Shown one piece after another: positions 44,874 to 57,359 of a stretch of DNA of 64,000 nucleotides (the stretch's first letter is position 1; every line of letters starts with the position of its first letter). Below the pieces are notes generated by a model, which was given only the letters and a program-made list of their open reading frames with translations, did not search any database and was not told the origin of the DNA. The position numbers were made by a program, and so were the translations under genes. This stretch comes from Fasciolopsis buskii (Eukaryota; Platyhelminthes; Trematoda; Plagiorchiida; Fasciolidae): contig LUCM01008347.1 in the NCBI GenBank assembly GCA_008360955.1, positions 9,533 through 73,532 on the forward strand. Direction: 5' to 3'.

Positions 44874-47800
44874 AGAAAAGAGTCGATCTTGAGCGGAATA
44901 ACCGAGACTGAGCGAGAGTAGGGATGGAAATAACGCCAAAACTAATGGATAAAGCGGTCACTCACCAAGAAAGTGAAAATATCAAATCAATGAAATGCCA
45001 CAAACAAACCTGTTGTTTGTCGATTGGTGCTTAGTTTATCTAACCAGTTCGATAAGCGCTGGGCCAGTAAGAAACTATAATGCACATTGAACTATTATGA
45101 CAGGCAGAGTTCAAAATTTGTTTTAGCAGAATCTTATCAGTTATTTTCCCGTTTCTACCGGGAGCTGATGACTAGAATCCACGATGCGTCGGAGTCAGAA
45201 TTTGCTCCTGTGGGATTTTAACAATCTCTTTCTAGCAATAAGCATAACTAATTAGAATTTATGGTACACTTAATTTGGATAGTAGTTAAATATGGCTATA
45301 CATGTCGAAGTATGAGAGATCCCCAGATTGGATTGTTAAATAATGAGGAGAGCCTGTGTTAACCAAATGATGAAATCTTGGTTTTGGAGTAAAATGCAGA
45401 AAGAATGATGTGAACATATACAGAGGTTGACCTGTAGATCAAGTGACTTGTTATGTTATACTGGTCTGCCATCGCTACCCAGTGCTTTCATAGCTGCGCT
45501 CAATTTACGCGTGTCTGTCACGGCTCAAAAATTCATCATGGTGGTTAGGCTATAACTTGGTGTAAAGGCTGTGGCTGCAGGTAGTACTTCCTGCCCTGGT
45601 GCTCGGGCCCGAAAGATATGGTTTGAAATTGAAGCCAAGGACGCAAATACTGTTCGATTTATCCATCGAATTCGTATCCCGCCAATATAAACATGAAATC
45701 AATTGACAATCAAAATGTTTACGGTAAAAGTAAAAATTGCAGTATTATTTTCTTCGAAAAACCAATGTGCCTTTATGGTATTCTCATTATACTGGTAGTG
45801 GCAGCTTTGTTGATGCATGTTGTTATTCACCAACGTTCCGGTTGGCATGGGTAACCGTTCTCAAGATAATCTTAAAACAAAAAATTTTGTCTTCTGAGAA
45901 TTTATCTACGGCAAACAAACGGTTGATGAATTAAAATATATGCAAACAAGGCTTTTATAATGACTATAACATTCAAGATGTAATTTATGTTGGATAATTT
46001 GCCGCATTCGCACTTTATTTTTGTAAAACGTCACATCGTCTTAAGGTGGCACTGTGCTCTGCTTCAGGCATATATATATATACATATATGGATAGAGAAA
46101 AATGATTTGACACGGAAACACCAGTTATGCAGAGGTAACAATGTCCCCGAAATTGGTCATGTGTCTCAACCATTCATGTACATGTCGTTGGCTACATGTG
46201 CATATGCATATATATTGGCTATGAATTTTCGTTGGCTGTTGTAGTGACGGTATCACGTAAAACAGCTTGACTAAAGCAGTTGAAAAATAAACAGTGGTAG
46301 ATCCGGATAAGATGAGAATTTTGAACATAAGAAGCTAACAACTTGGGTGAACCATCAAATAGCTGTAAGCGCAACGCACGGCAAACGAGTTCTGCAGAAG
46401 AAAACTCCGAAAATGAATTGCCAAATGAATTTTTGGTTTTACAAATGTCAGAAAAGTCATTTTCCGGGAAGTATGAGTTCCTCGCAGTTTTAAGAAGCGG
46501 GGAAACCATTGTACGGTCTAAGTGCTAGCCACTTTGTGCGTGCATCATTTTCTGCTGCGTCTGGGACTTTACTTTTGAAAAGACTTTCTTCCTGGGAACA
46601 ATATCCCCAAACTTTGAGATGGTGATAAGATAAAGTCCAGTGTCAAACAGCTGTTGTGCGAGGCTAGAAAATCACGCAGCTTTTCATGTCTTGTTAAAGC
46701 TTGACCCAGAAAATGCTCCCTTTGAGCTAGACCGAATGATCGGGCTAGAAAACCTGAAAAAGATGACAGTGTCGTGATTATGTAGGTGAGAGAATGTAAT
46801 GAACTAGTGTGAAAATCCCATCAGTGAGTATAGGTGGACACTGAAACGAAAAGGCGCTGGCATCACACATCATTTTGGACGGGAAGCTGAGGTTCGAAGA
46901 GGAAATTATTTCGTTCTCGAGAAGAAAGCTGGAAATTCGTTATGGTGAAGGAAATAAGGAGTGATTGAATTAGTGATGAGAGGGAAAACTTGGGATTTTG
47001 GAACATCGGCTATAATTTTGGGCTTTAAAAATTTGAGTGTGAGTTAGGAAGGATCACGATGGATTCGTTTATGTAGCCATATTCCTTTTCTTTTTTTAAT
47101 AAAGAGTGAAAATAGTGGACAGAGGCTTCACTCAACTCCATTTCACTTTTAACCATCATTAACTTTGCACGGTTGTACTCGGATCCAGGTGGCTACCTCG
47201 TATCAACTTTTAATAGGAAAAGAATAGAATGACGAAATGTGAATGGAGGAATGAACGTCAGTGAATGAGTAAGAAAATATTTCCGAGACAGTTACTGCAC
47301 TAACCTCGGTATTAAGCCAAGCCACCTAAAACCTCCGACCATGGCGTGGGTGTTTGGTAGATTCTAAAAGTTGAGTTTGATTCGTTCTACTGGGGACAGT
47401 CCAGTAGTTGCAATTTACGTATTTCTTCACCTACGTCCTGAGTTGATCAGCTCTACGTGTTTTCTAACCAAAACAAGCCTCACTGAACAGTGTATACCAA
47501 AAAAGGGTTCGGCTTGTGGGCGTGTGCAATATACGTTCCAGTCAGTGTTGCGTCTGCAGCTGAGTTGTGATCAAAAATTGTAGGTCAACCATAGGAGTCC
47601 CAAATGCTTAAGGACATGTGATAGTGAACTAGGATGAAATTCGGGTTTGAATTAAAAATAAGAAAGTCTAAGGAGAACGAAGGATTTGGTATTAAGAATT
47701 AGTTCCAGTGATATAAAGGTAAGAAAGCATTATCCAGTGAGGTAACTTGTGTAAGTCCAGTCAGACTTTCGGTTTTGGGGTCCTCAGGTTCCTCCAAGTC

Positions 47801-48664
47801 TATGTTTAGAGACGATAGGTGATACACCCCAAAGCTGCGGTCACTGACTTCCCGCACTCGAACGTTCTGCACATTCATATAGTTCTTTCACATACCCTGG
47901 GGTTGAACTTTCCCAATTTCTCGTTTAGTTCGCTCCAGAGAAGACGGTGTTGCTAGATGGCAACCAAACCTAGATCAAGTTTATGCAAGGTTATTGACTC
48001 GGGGAACAGAACTAAACTGAAAGCGTTTATTCTTCTGCAACGATTTCATCTAGTGACTCATTAACCACAGGACCAAATCGTAATGCAGCCTGCGCACTAT
48101 GTTTGTAAGGTCAAGTCCATTCCATCATAAAATAATTGGTAACGAACGGTTTGGATCATCATGAAAACGTGCACTAATAATCATCAGCTCTTGTAGAAAG
48201 AAAATGCATGAATTAGTCATCAAGATTTGTTGTTATTCGTTCATCCTTGATTGATTTCAGGTAATTGTGTCGACTCATCTTGAGGGAGATAAAGTAGAGT
48301 GGGTAGCGAGAATGAGTTATTGGTGATCCAGTTACCGTCTAAACAAACGACTATGTCCGCAGGATTTTAGATGGAACTCGAAAATCGTTTCAAATTGCGT
48401 GTTATATTTAGCCCGGTGTTTGCGAACTTCTGTGTGTATTTTTCCCTACTTAATAAACTGATCACGATGTAAGATGTTCGAGAATTTTGCTATATTCACA
48501 GTAACCACTTCGCAAGTATTTTTTATTTACAGCTCGACGAATGAAGCAATTCAGACGAAGTCGCAGCGATAGATTCAGTAAGTGGTCCGATGTGATTCTG
48601 CTTTTTCCTTTGAACTGAAACAGTTTTTTTCCATATTACAAAGGTCAAGGACTAAATTACTTAC

Positions 48665-48766
48665 CTGTCTACTTTTGCACAAATATAGAAAAGGATAATT
48701 CGATTCAACAAATTCGTGGATCCTTGTCCATCGTGCGCCTTGGTCGGCAACGAAATCCAAACAAAT
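48665..48766 (-). CDS. Possible internal exon, unknown protein
   Basis: The minus-strand reading DFVADQGARWTRIHEFVESN, then YPFLYLCKSRQ, ends exactly at a consensus donor CAG|GTAAGTA. The acceptor side is weak (no pyrimidine tract). It might belong to the same minus-strand gene as the exon near 44.2 kb, which is a guess from strand only. Confidence 0.2.
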
Positions 48767-50246
48767 CTCTTACCACGTTTGCATTCAGTTATCTTGGTCG
48801 TACACTGAAGTCAGATTGAAACGTTCCACGTTCTCCTCTATGCCACGGAATCCTTTTTTACTAGGTGATCAGTAAGATTGAAAAAATAAATTATCCACAG
48901 CGATTTTACTCTAAATTCATGAGCATCAATACATATGACCGTAAATTTATTGGTAAAGAGAACTTGTCCGGTGAAATGTGTATCAGTTAGTCTGTTCAGA
49001 AGCGATGGTAGACAGAGTAGGCAAACGAGTCAGCCGAAGGTGTTTGAAAGCTTCCTTTGTGAAAGATGACAATGCTTTCTTCGTTGATCAGTCTTTCTTT
49101 TGAAAGTTTGAAGTTAATTTTACAGTTTATGCGAACTGCTGCAAGCTGTTATTTGATGAGAATTAAGGAAAACGGGTAGGATGATTTTCTTAGCCTTGAA
49201 CTCTGGTCAACAGTATCACTTCCGTCAATTGTAGTAGGCTGTTTATCTTAGGAACTCCCAAGGAACGAACTGACTGTAACATAACATTTAGGAAATATCT
49301 CTTATCCTTGTCATTAACTGTTTACCGTGACATGTCTCCGAATCAGCTCCTGTGCGTGTAAATGTTGCGTTTCGAAGAAAGCTTTAACTTTGAACCCGTA
49401 ACATACGGCTTAACCACTCCAGTGAATATAGCCAGAAAACCCGAAAACAGGGGTGTTTTGGTTCCAGAATGAGCTACAAGTCAAAAATATTTTTCACTGA
49501 ATAATATCTCTGCCATGGTACCAAGACTCACATTCCTGCGCAATAGCTGTGCCAGAAACGGATCAATAACCAGTTCTTTAATGGCTGACTGGCGTCATAA
49601 TGGGGCTGTATGTGTTAGATTGTCTAGAGCTAGCCGATTTTTTGTGACACGGGCTTCCAGCATGTTTGTATTGGCACTCGCGAGCTGTGACCCAGCTCTC
49701 TATGTACATGAAGTTAAAATCCATTGATGTCAACGTTGAATTTAGTCAGATGGTCTAATCAAGCTGGCAGAATTTCTCAGTCTCAATTCCCAAAGGACAG
49801 GAAAACCGCAATCTATCCCCACCCGTGCTAGTAAAAGCGTTTTGTTTGAGTTCCCCTCATCTTGATGAGCAGTGCCATCACCGTGGTCCTAATTCGTAGT
49901 ATGGTTACCAGAAAGAAGCTGCTAAACACTACTGAAAGACTGGATGGCTATGTAGACCAATGAGATGCCGAATCCTGAGTACAGAGAAGTGGGTCGCGCT
50001 TCGTTTTCTTGCTCCCTCCTTGTGTGCTTTAAAATCACTCATGTCAGTCCTAGCTACATTTTGCCACACTTCCCATCATATATCCCAGCCTAATGACACG
50101 TTGCTAAACGCAGTCTACGGTTATCCATCCACATCTGATCTTCAAGTAAAACGGCACCACAGGTGTAAACTCCATAATCCTGTTCACTTACTTCCTTTGA
50201 TGTCGCCCAAGTTTTATTCATAAGTAGTTTTTCGGGGATAAATAGG

Positions 50247-50280
50247 AAACGCTGGAAACGAGCTTGTTCGCCAATCTGTA
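50247..50280 (-). repeat. Fragment of the Penelope-like terminal repeat
   Basis: GAAACGAGCTTGTTCGCCAA is shared with the inverted terminal repeat at 22.63-22.65 kb, showing the family is dispersed. Confidence 0.55.
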
Positions 50281-53200
50281 ACCTACAGATGGGTTTTGTC
50301 GGTTTTTTTCAAGCAACTGTGGAACGTATTTTGCAGAGCATCCTTTTCTGGCATGAGCATTTCTCAGTTGGTCTCACACCAGAAAAGTTAGAGGGTTCGA
50401 AGAAATTTCACTTATTTTGATCTGGCCATCGGGAATGAATCCCAGTAGCCAGCACTCGTAACTCAATCATTCTTGAGAACCATTTTGTAACATCAAAAAC
50501 GTGCCATGGTTGAGTGACTGGCGACTGTTAGCTGGTCCAAGGGTTCACAATTAGATTACGAAAGGATCATTAAATCTTACTTGAGCCTGGTGGTTGTATG
50601 AGACAACCAATGACCGTAATGCATTTTGACTTTTTGTACCTGTTCCATGTAGTTCCAATTCCCTGTCTAACGACTTGCTCTAAATAATCTACTTTCGCAA
50701 AAGTAGTTCATAGAACTGCTTTCCTAATGACCAAAGAACATGTTCGCAAGAAATGCGATTTCAGTTCATGTGATCAATCAAGAATACCCGGAAAAAAAAT
50801 CACTGCGCGACATAATGTCTTTCAGTTGCTGAGTGAAAACATTTTTCCATTGTATCTTCATACGATCAGATTTGATTGTTTTTTTAATCCCGATTCGTTA
50901 TCCCGATCCCCTTAAAAATTATTTACTGGTTCATCGAAGCTACCATCAAAACAGTACACACCATGCGGTTAATTACTCACTGAGGTTGTGGAAATATCGT
51001 AGAATGCAACAAATGTTCGTTTTTCTATAATACAATAAAAAGTTTTCACAATTCAGTAAATAAATATAAGTAATTTCACATGGAAATTTTTCTGGAAAAG
51101 TATCCGCACTTTAGAAAACAGTTACCATTCTTTGACGCAGCCTATACCAGCAAAATGAAATATCCAGACCTACGTCACTAGACCAATATCTACGCAAATT
51201 TTCCACCCATTGACCCGAGACAGAGACATAACAAACCTATTCTGAATAGATGAACACTGACAGAACCATCTTGAACATCTTTGATGTGCACAGAATAGTA
51301 TGACGCACGTTCGCATTCGCCATTCGCATGGAAGGTGGGTCACCATTTTCTCTCGGCCACACTCCCCTTCCCCTCCAAATTCGGTTGACACAAAAAACGT
51401 TGCTTATCAGATCGTAGCAGTCAACGTGATTTCACTTAAGAAGGTCTTTCGAAATGTCGCGTAGCAACCTTCAGTTATTGAACACAAGCAAAGAATGGTT
51501 CAGTGGAGGTAGGAATATTTTTTCCAAGATCACTGAGAAAGAAGCACCTTCAAGATAGGCATGAGTTACACGTTTTTTCTCCATCCTACGGTATGACAAA
51601 ATCTGGGAATAAGCACAGAAGGACGGTGTAGCCTAGTCTGTAATTAAATTAGAAGCAGGTTGAAAAACAGAATGTGTTTGATTTGGAATATGGTGTACGA
51701 ATTTCCGTTTTTCTCACATTCTTGCTGAAACGTAAACATGCCTCAGTTAATTGTGTACTTAACGCTACATTTCAAAAAGCATGCACTATAACGTCTACAA
51801 TAATTTCAATATTGCTTGCACTCCTCCTATGAGTAACAAATCTTACATTATCAAAACATCGCTTCGTTGAACAAACATATAATTCAATGTGAATATGCCT
51901 AAATTTTGTTTCATGCTACAAAATTACTAGTAATTTTATAAAGATGAGACACTACTTTGATATCATAGACACGGTATGTTTTATGAAGAACCTAATGACC
52001 TAAGACTGTTTAGAACCTCTCGGTTTACGCAGGTGAGAAGTTGCGCAAGCTGTGCTCGGCAGTGCGCATATCTTGATCGAGGCCGACAAGCTTTGGTACG
52101 ATTAGTGGCTTGCATATCTTGACTAGGTGCAAACAAGTTGTCTTTATTTTTTTTTTTTGAAACATCCTTAATAAGCAATAGTAGCTGAGGAACTGCCCAC
52201 AGCACCACTGGGAACTCGCAAACATGTTGTTTGTTTATATGATGGCAATTGCATGAACAAGTCATTTAGACGAAATAGCTTATTAGATCGCGAGAATTGT
52301 AGGAGGAAAAATAAACATTTGAGCGATTCCGACTTCTACATAATCTATTGCATATATCCCTGGGGCACAGCAATCACAACATGATTAGCAAGAGTCGCAA
52401 AACAACAAGGAAACTTTTTATCTACAACTGATTTGAAGAAGAACCTGCAGTTGTATGGCGAATCTTGGTTCTTGTGAATTAAGACTGCTTCGGTTTTGCG
52501 TCCTGTTATTCAGAGGTGTCCCCCCACCTAGTTCATTAACACATCATTCAGCCAAAGTTACATTTCATTATTTAATACCTTTTATCCACTTTTAATTTCT
52601 TGATAATTTTTATCACGCATCATATGTGCGTTCACGCTAAATTTCACACGTTTGCATCGCTGTTTCCCTCTCTCCCCGTGCACTCCTCATAAAATCTTTG
52701 CAACCGAACCAATCAAATCGGTTCCGTTCTTATCACACAAATGAAATAATCCGATGGTTTATCAACAACAGTTGAAATGAGCCCCACTGCTGATCGCTCG
52801 AAAGCAAACTGCCAATCCGCTTTGAACTGCGCAATCTATCTAGACCGACATGCAGAGTTGTTCCATAAAATGGATCCTGGACTCCGGAACACAAAGAATG
52901 ATCTATAACTCGGTGTGCTCGAGTCAAGTTAACAATGAGTTGGCGGTACATTGAACAACGAACTAGCAAGATCTTTTTAACGAGGATTTTTCTCATCCAA
53001 AATTCAGTGTCTCACTGTGAACCGTAATTAGTTGTCCAGAGGGACTTCTGATACAGACATTTGCAGTTCCATTCCAGTTTGTAGCAGAAATAGCCGTAGC
53101 CTCGAAATGTTTTTTTCGAATAACATGGACATTATTCTCAGACGAAATAGATTGTTTTACCTCGCTCCATTCCCAAAAGTGTCCTTGTTTGTCGATGTGT

Positions 53201-53539
53201 TCGTAGCGAAAGTGCTCCAGTAGTGTAAGTCTTCCTTATTTCAACCAAGTTAAGAATATCTTTTGGTTAATTTTTACCGTAATCTGTATTTTATTTACTT
53301 CTACCATGGATTCTCTTCTGCAAATTTACTTTCAGTTTGCGGATATGTACTGAAGAGATCATTTCAATTTCCATTTTACGCTTACCTATTCGTCCATCGA
53401 AAAGCAATACAGGACTGCGTTTTCACGAGGTCCCATCGTCGACAAGCTGTACAAGGATAGTAAATTCTTACAATGTTCACGCGGGTTCCTTGAACACTTT
53501 CAGTGGTTTATTACACGAGTACCTGATGCCTGGCAAGCG

Positions 53540-56330
53540 TTCGCCTTAAAAAATACCACAACAGCCCGCTGGTGGCTTTGAGAACTGGTGAGAGTGGCCC
53601 TCCACTTCACTAAGGCCATTGCCCCTCGTCTTGTTCCGCTGACCCTGCAAGGTTTTCCGGAAGAGAGGTATGAACCGATCAACTGGCCGCCGATTAGTGT
53701 GGAATGATTCTGCCATTTAGCAGTTCTCCTCTTGGCTGCGTAATGGACTAAAGGTTCATCCCCGAATAAGAATTGTCCAATCTGGACTACCCAATCGAGT
53801 TGTAAAATCGCCCACAACACAAACCATGAAGATGAATGGTCTTCAGACGAAAGTTTCTTGCTCTTCTCTCGTTCACAAAAGAGACGTTCCACCATACACA
53901 AATGCTTATTCCTCTATTGCTCCGTGATGCTTCACCTCTCATCCGGTTCTCTCACACTCTTTAGGTTCTGCAGTTGGTCATGCTAGTGGTATTGCCAATA
54001 GAATAAGTCCTGTTGCTGTTCTCTCGCGTTCTCCCCCAATTAGCATCTAAATCTCACCGAACCGGCTTCCGGCGGCTGATGCACTTCTTTGTCCTCAATG
54101 CCCCAACAAACTAGCCACCTTCATTGTGGGAATACTGCTGCGTATAAGTCAACAGGAGTGTTTAGCCCGTGCATCGGAGACCCTCACGATCGTGGTGTGT
54201 TCTATTCGAGAGATCCTCATTCAAGACTTCAGCTCTATTATCCGACTGACATCCCCATCTAGTCATTCCGTGAACTTTCATCTGCGCCTTTCTGGTGACC
54301 CTGAGGCTGCAGCTTCTGGAGTTGTTTACGTTGATGTGGCTCTCAGTGAGATGGCTGAGGACACACTGCTTGACTGGGTAGCGAGACTTAGAGGTCTATG
54401 TACAGTAAACAGTCATCGTTCTGATAGACGCAATTTGTTTGTTGTCTCAGCATAGGTGCCAACAGATTGCAGCCTAGATGCAATCAGCGACACCTACCAA
54501 AAGCTGCACGTCCTCTTGCACACCTCAGGGCGAGGCGAGATAGTGATTTGGGGTGCATCTAGGAGGACTTTGGTTGGTTTTATGGTAAGGCCATCAATTG
54601 TTTCTCGTTTCTACCTTCCAATCGCCGGTACACCAGTTGATGTCCGCCCTTTTCGAGTCAGCGGTGTACTTAAGTAGACCACATCGCCAGTGGCTACAAA
54701 TGACGGAACTGTCCACAGACTCCCGATCATATTAGAACACTCCTGTTTACTCCGACCACACGTTAATGTGCCCTAAGCTGTCCATGTGCTTCAATGGGTA
54801 CTCAAAACACACAGTGCAGCGCCGGTTTGATTGCTGGAAGCCATCTGCTGCGACTAGCTTATCAATCTTTCGAAGCACACTAGCTGAAAACATCAATGGG
54901 CACTGGTATTTTATAAAGAATTCCTCTCATTCTGCTGGCTTGGTGCGTTTTGGGCCCATTCGTCGCCTTTTGACGCCCTGGATTTCTGCTGAGTCTCTGT
55001 GTCTCCTTGACGCACTTTTGTCCATCTTGGCTGGTAGCGAGTATAATGAAACAGGGCTGGTAATGAGGAGTGAACTCCTTGCAAGCTTGCGCAGAGATCG
55101 CTAGATCAACTGGTCCCACAAGATTTGGAGATGGAATGTGCTGCCGCCATGGGAAATCTCCACAAGCTGTCTTACATCATCCGGGCTACCCGTAGGATGA
55201 CATTGGGTGTGAGCCGAACGATCTGTGAAGCTAATCGTTCGTCTACCCACAACCGCGGCACCGTCTTGTGCGCTGGATGAAGCAGATTCGGGCACAATTT
55301 AGTTGTCTCTGACCTTCAGCTGTTCCAGCGAGCGTCTGGTGGCCTGTGACTATAGAACCACTAAATAAGCCGGAGATCCTCTGGGAAATTCGAGCCTTAG
55401 GACCAGCTTTCTCTGCCGTTCGTCTTTTCCATTAGAGTGTGGCAAGACTGCGCTGTATCCCACTTCTTTCCCACTTTGTCAAAGAGGATGTTCTGCAAAA
55501 TGCTTTATCTGGTCTTGCAGATGTTGATGTTGAACTCGTTACATGGAACAGAGTTTTGACTTAGAGTATACCGATGATATCGCTTTGCTGAGTGACAGTG
55601 CACAACAACTCAACGCGCGTTGAACCGTTTGGTGATTGAGGTATCTCGTTTCGGTGCGTGTTTCCTACCTTCGAAATTTGGGGTACTTCTTCAAGGTTGG
55701 CAACAGCCTATACTTGCACTTACTTTTTGTGATGATCAGTTAGATGTAGTCAGTAGTTTCAAATACCTACGGAGCCCGATCCCACATGATGGATGTGTTT
55801 GGGGAGGGGGGGGATAGGAAGTCACATTAAGAATTGCGAAAGTCAGAGCAACTTTCGCGAACTTGGGACACTTGTGGGGCAGTCATGACATTCGGTCTTC
55901 CTTCAAGGGAAGGGTGCACGATGCTGCAGTTTGCAGTGTTCTGTTTTACGGCTTCGATACCTGGCGTATCCCCGTTGAAGATGCCTGATGACTTTTTGTG
56001 TTCGACCACCGGTGTCTCCGTAGCATTGCTGATTTCTGGTGGGAACATTGGGTAAGCAATTACGAGGTGTGCCATTGAATGTCGGGTGCAGACAGTCATC
56101 CTCTGACTGCGATAATCGCTGTACATCGTCTTCGGTGGCTTGGGCACGTATTGCGTGTGCCTGTCGATCGTCTACCTCCTCATGATCTCTTTGCACGTGC
56201 TGGACAAGGCTGGAAAATGTGACGCTGGGGTCGGGCTATGACTTGGCTTAGAGGTATGAAAGTGTTAGCTTCGGGTTTGACTGTGCTGGTAACGTTTCCC
56301 CTACTGGTTCCTCGCTAACGAGTATCACAA
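53540..56330 (+). mobile_element. Near full-length but broken RTE-like LINE
   Basis: In canonical order: endonuclease (LRLSGDPEAAASGVVYVDVA; DRRNLFVVSA then VPTDCSLDAI across a stop; YQKLHVLLHTSGRGEIVIWG), linker (TPWISAESLCLLDALLSILA; LLASLRRDR), a reduced reverse transcriptase with EYTDDIALLSDSAQQLNA (Thr in the YADD box), FKYLRSPIPHDGC, and a WLRGMKVLASGL-like C-terminus. Several stops and frameshifts rule out activity. The 53.5-54.1 kb part is probably its 5' region. Confidence 0.85.
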
Positions 56331-57022
56331 AGCCAAGGCGCAATCCGGTTATGTACTTGGTAATTTCAACCAATTTTTATTACTTCACGTAGAATCTTGT
56401 AAATAGTGTTTGATGTTCATGTGTAAACAGTGCACTTGCATAACAATAACAAATTAGGATTTCATAATTAACGACTGATATATATGATGTAGAAAAACGG
56501 AGATCCTTCCCACCGGTTGGTTCACGCGATCCCTAGCCTCAGCTGAGTCAACACATCCACAAATGGCAAAACAGTCATGAAGCAGCCGAATTTTAAACAA
56601 CATCTCGGTAGATCTTCTAGGAATGTGACTTCTTTTCCAAAATTAAACAAAGGCGTGGATAGCAAAATTGTGGTTTTCACGTTCTCACTTTCACTGAATG
56701 CGAAATGGAGAAATAACCCAAAAGTATTTGCGAAATTGTTATTGGACTGCATTAGATAAATGAACTTGAAATGTTTTATCGTTTCAAGTCAAAAATGAGG
56801 TACACCCACCTTGCCTACTTCCGCCACGGATTTCAAACCTTTACTATCCATTTCTCCCCGTTTTCCACAAAGATTCTTCTCAGTTCATCTTCGGTAGCAA
56901 GCTTCCTTTGTCGTTTGCTTTCAAGGTGAGTGTGATTCATACATTCTCCACACTATTAACCTGAGTATTATGCGAAGGCCAATCCAAACACAGGTCGTTG
57001 TGTTTTTATGACTTGAATTTAG

Positions 57023-57237
57023 ATAGAGCTGATATACGAATATTTTCTCGTTCGGATACGTATGACCCATCTGATCGTCTTGCACCGAACGTTAACAATG
57101 AATTATCGAATGAGCTTGTCACTCGGCGTAGTAAGTTCAGTCGTTCCTTTGAAACAGTATCTTCCCAAACAGTCAGAGAAACTCCGTCAGACAAGTATGA
57201 ATCCAAACGTTTGTCCTCCTTTCGTAATTTGTGCTAG
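57023..57237 (+). CDS. Possible exon, Ser/Arg-rich C-terminus
   Basis: An acceptor-like GACTTGAATTTAG precedes an open frame (YDPSDRLAPNVNNELSNEL, then KFSRSFETVSSQ, then KYESKRLSSFRNLC) ending in a stop. A consensus donor (GTAGTAAGT) lies inside at about 57131, so the exon may be shorter. No family recognised. Confidence 0.28.
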
Positions 57238-57359
57238 TAATACTAAAACTGCCAGGGTGGCTCAAGTTGAGATTACTTTGCTGTTAAAAGTTATGTCGTT
57301 CTATTCGATTGTTCAGGTAACATCGCTTTTCACCCAGTTTAAATGCTGTGGTCTATGAA

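Larger units (their letters stand above)
44900..53500. other. No firm gene
   Basis: Apart from the weak minus-strand exon at 48.67-48.77 kb, a TA tract at about 46070-46090 and a fragment of the Penelope terminal repeat near 50.25 kb, I see only short frames without domains. The 46.7-47.1 kb part is purine-rich. Confidence 0.4.

Noticed and set aside
46343..46528. Plus-strand frame GEPSNSCKRNARQTSSAEE
   Set aside because: No ATG or convincing acceptor, and an equally long frame lies on the other strand.
52733..52996. Minus-strand 87-codon frame
   Set aside because: Coding-like look but no splice context, domain or neighbour to support it.
53500..53901. 133-codon minus-strand frame as a gene
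   Set aside because: It overlaps the 5' region of the plus-strand LINE and is probably its antisense.
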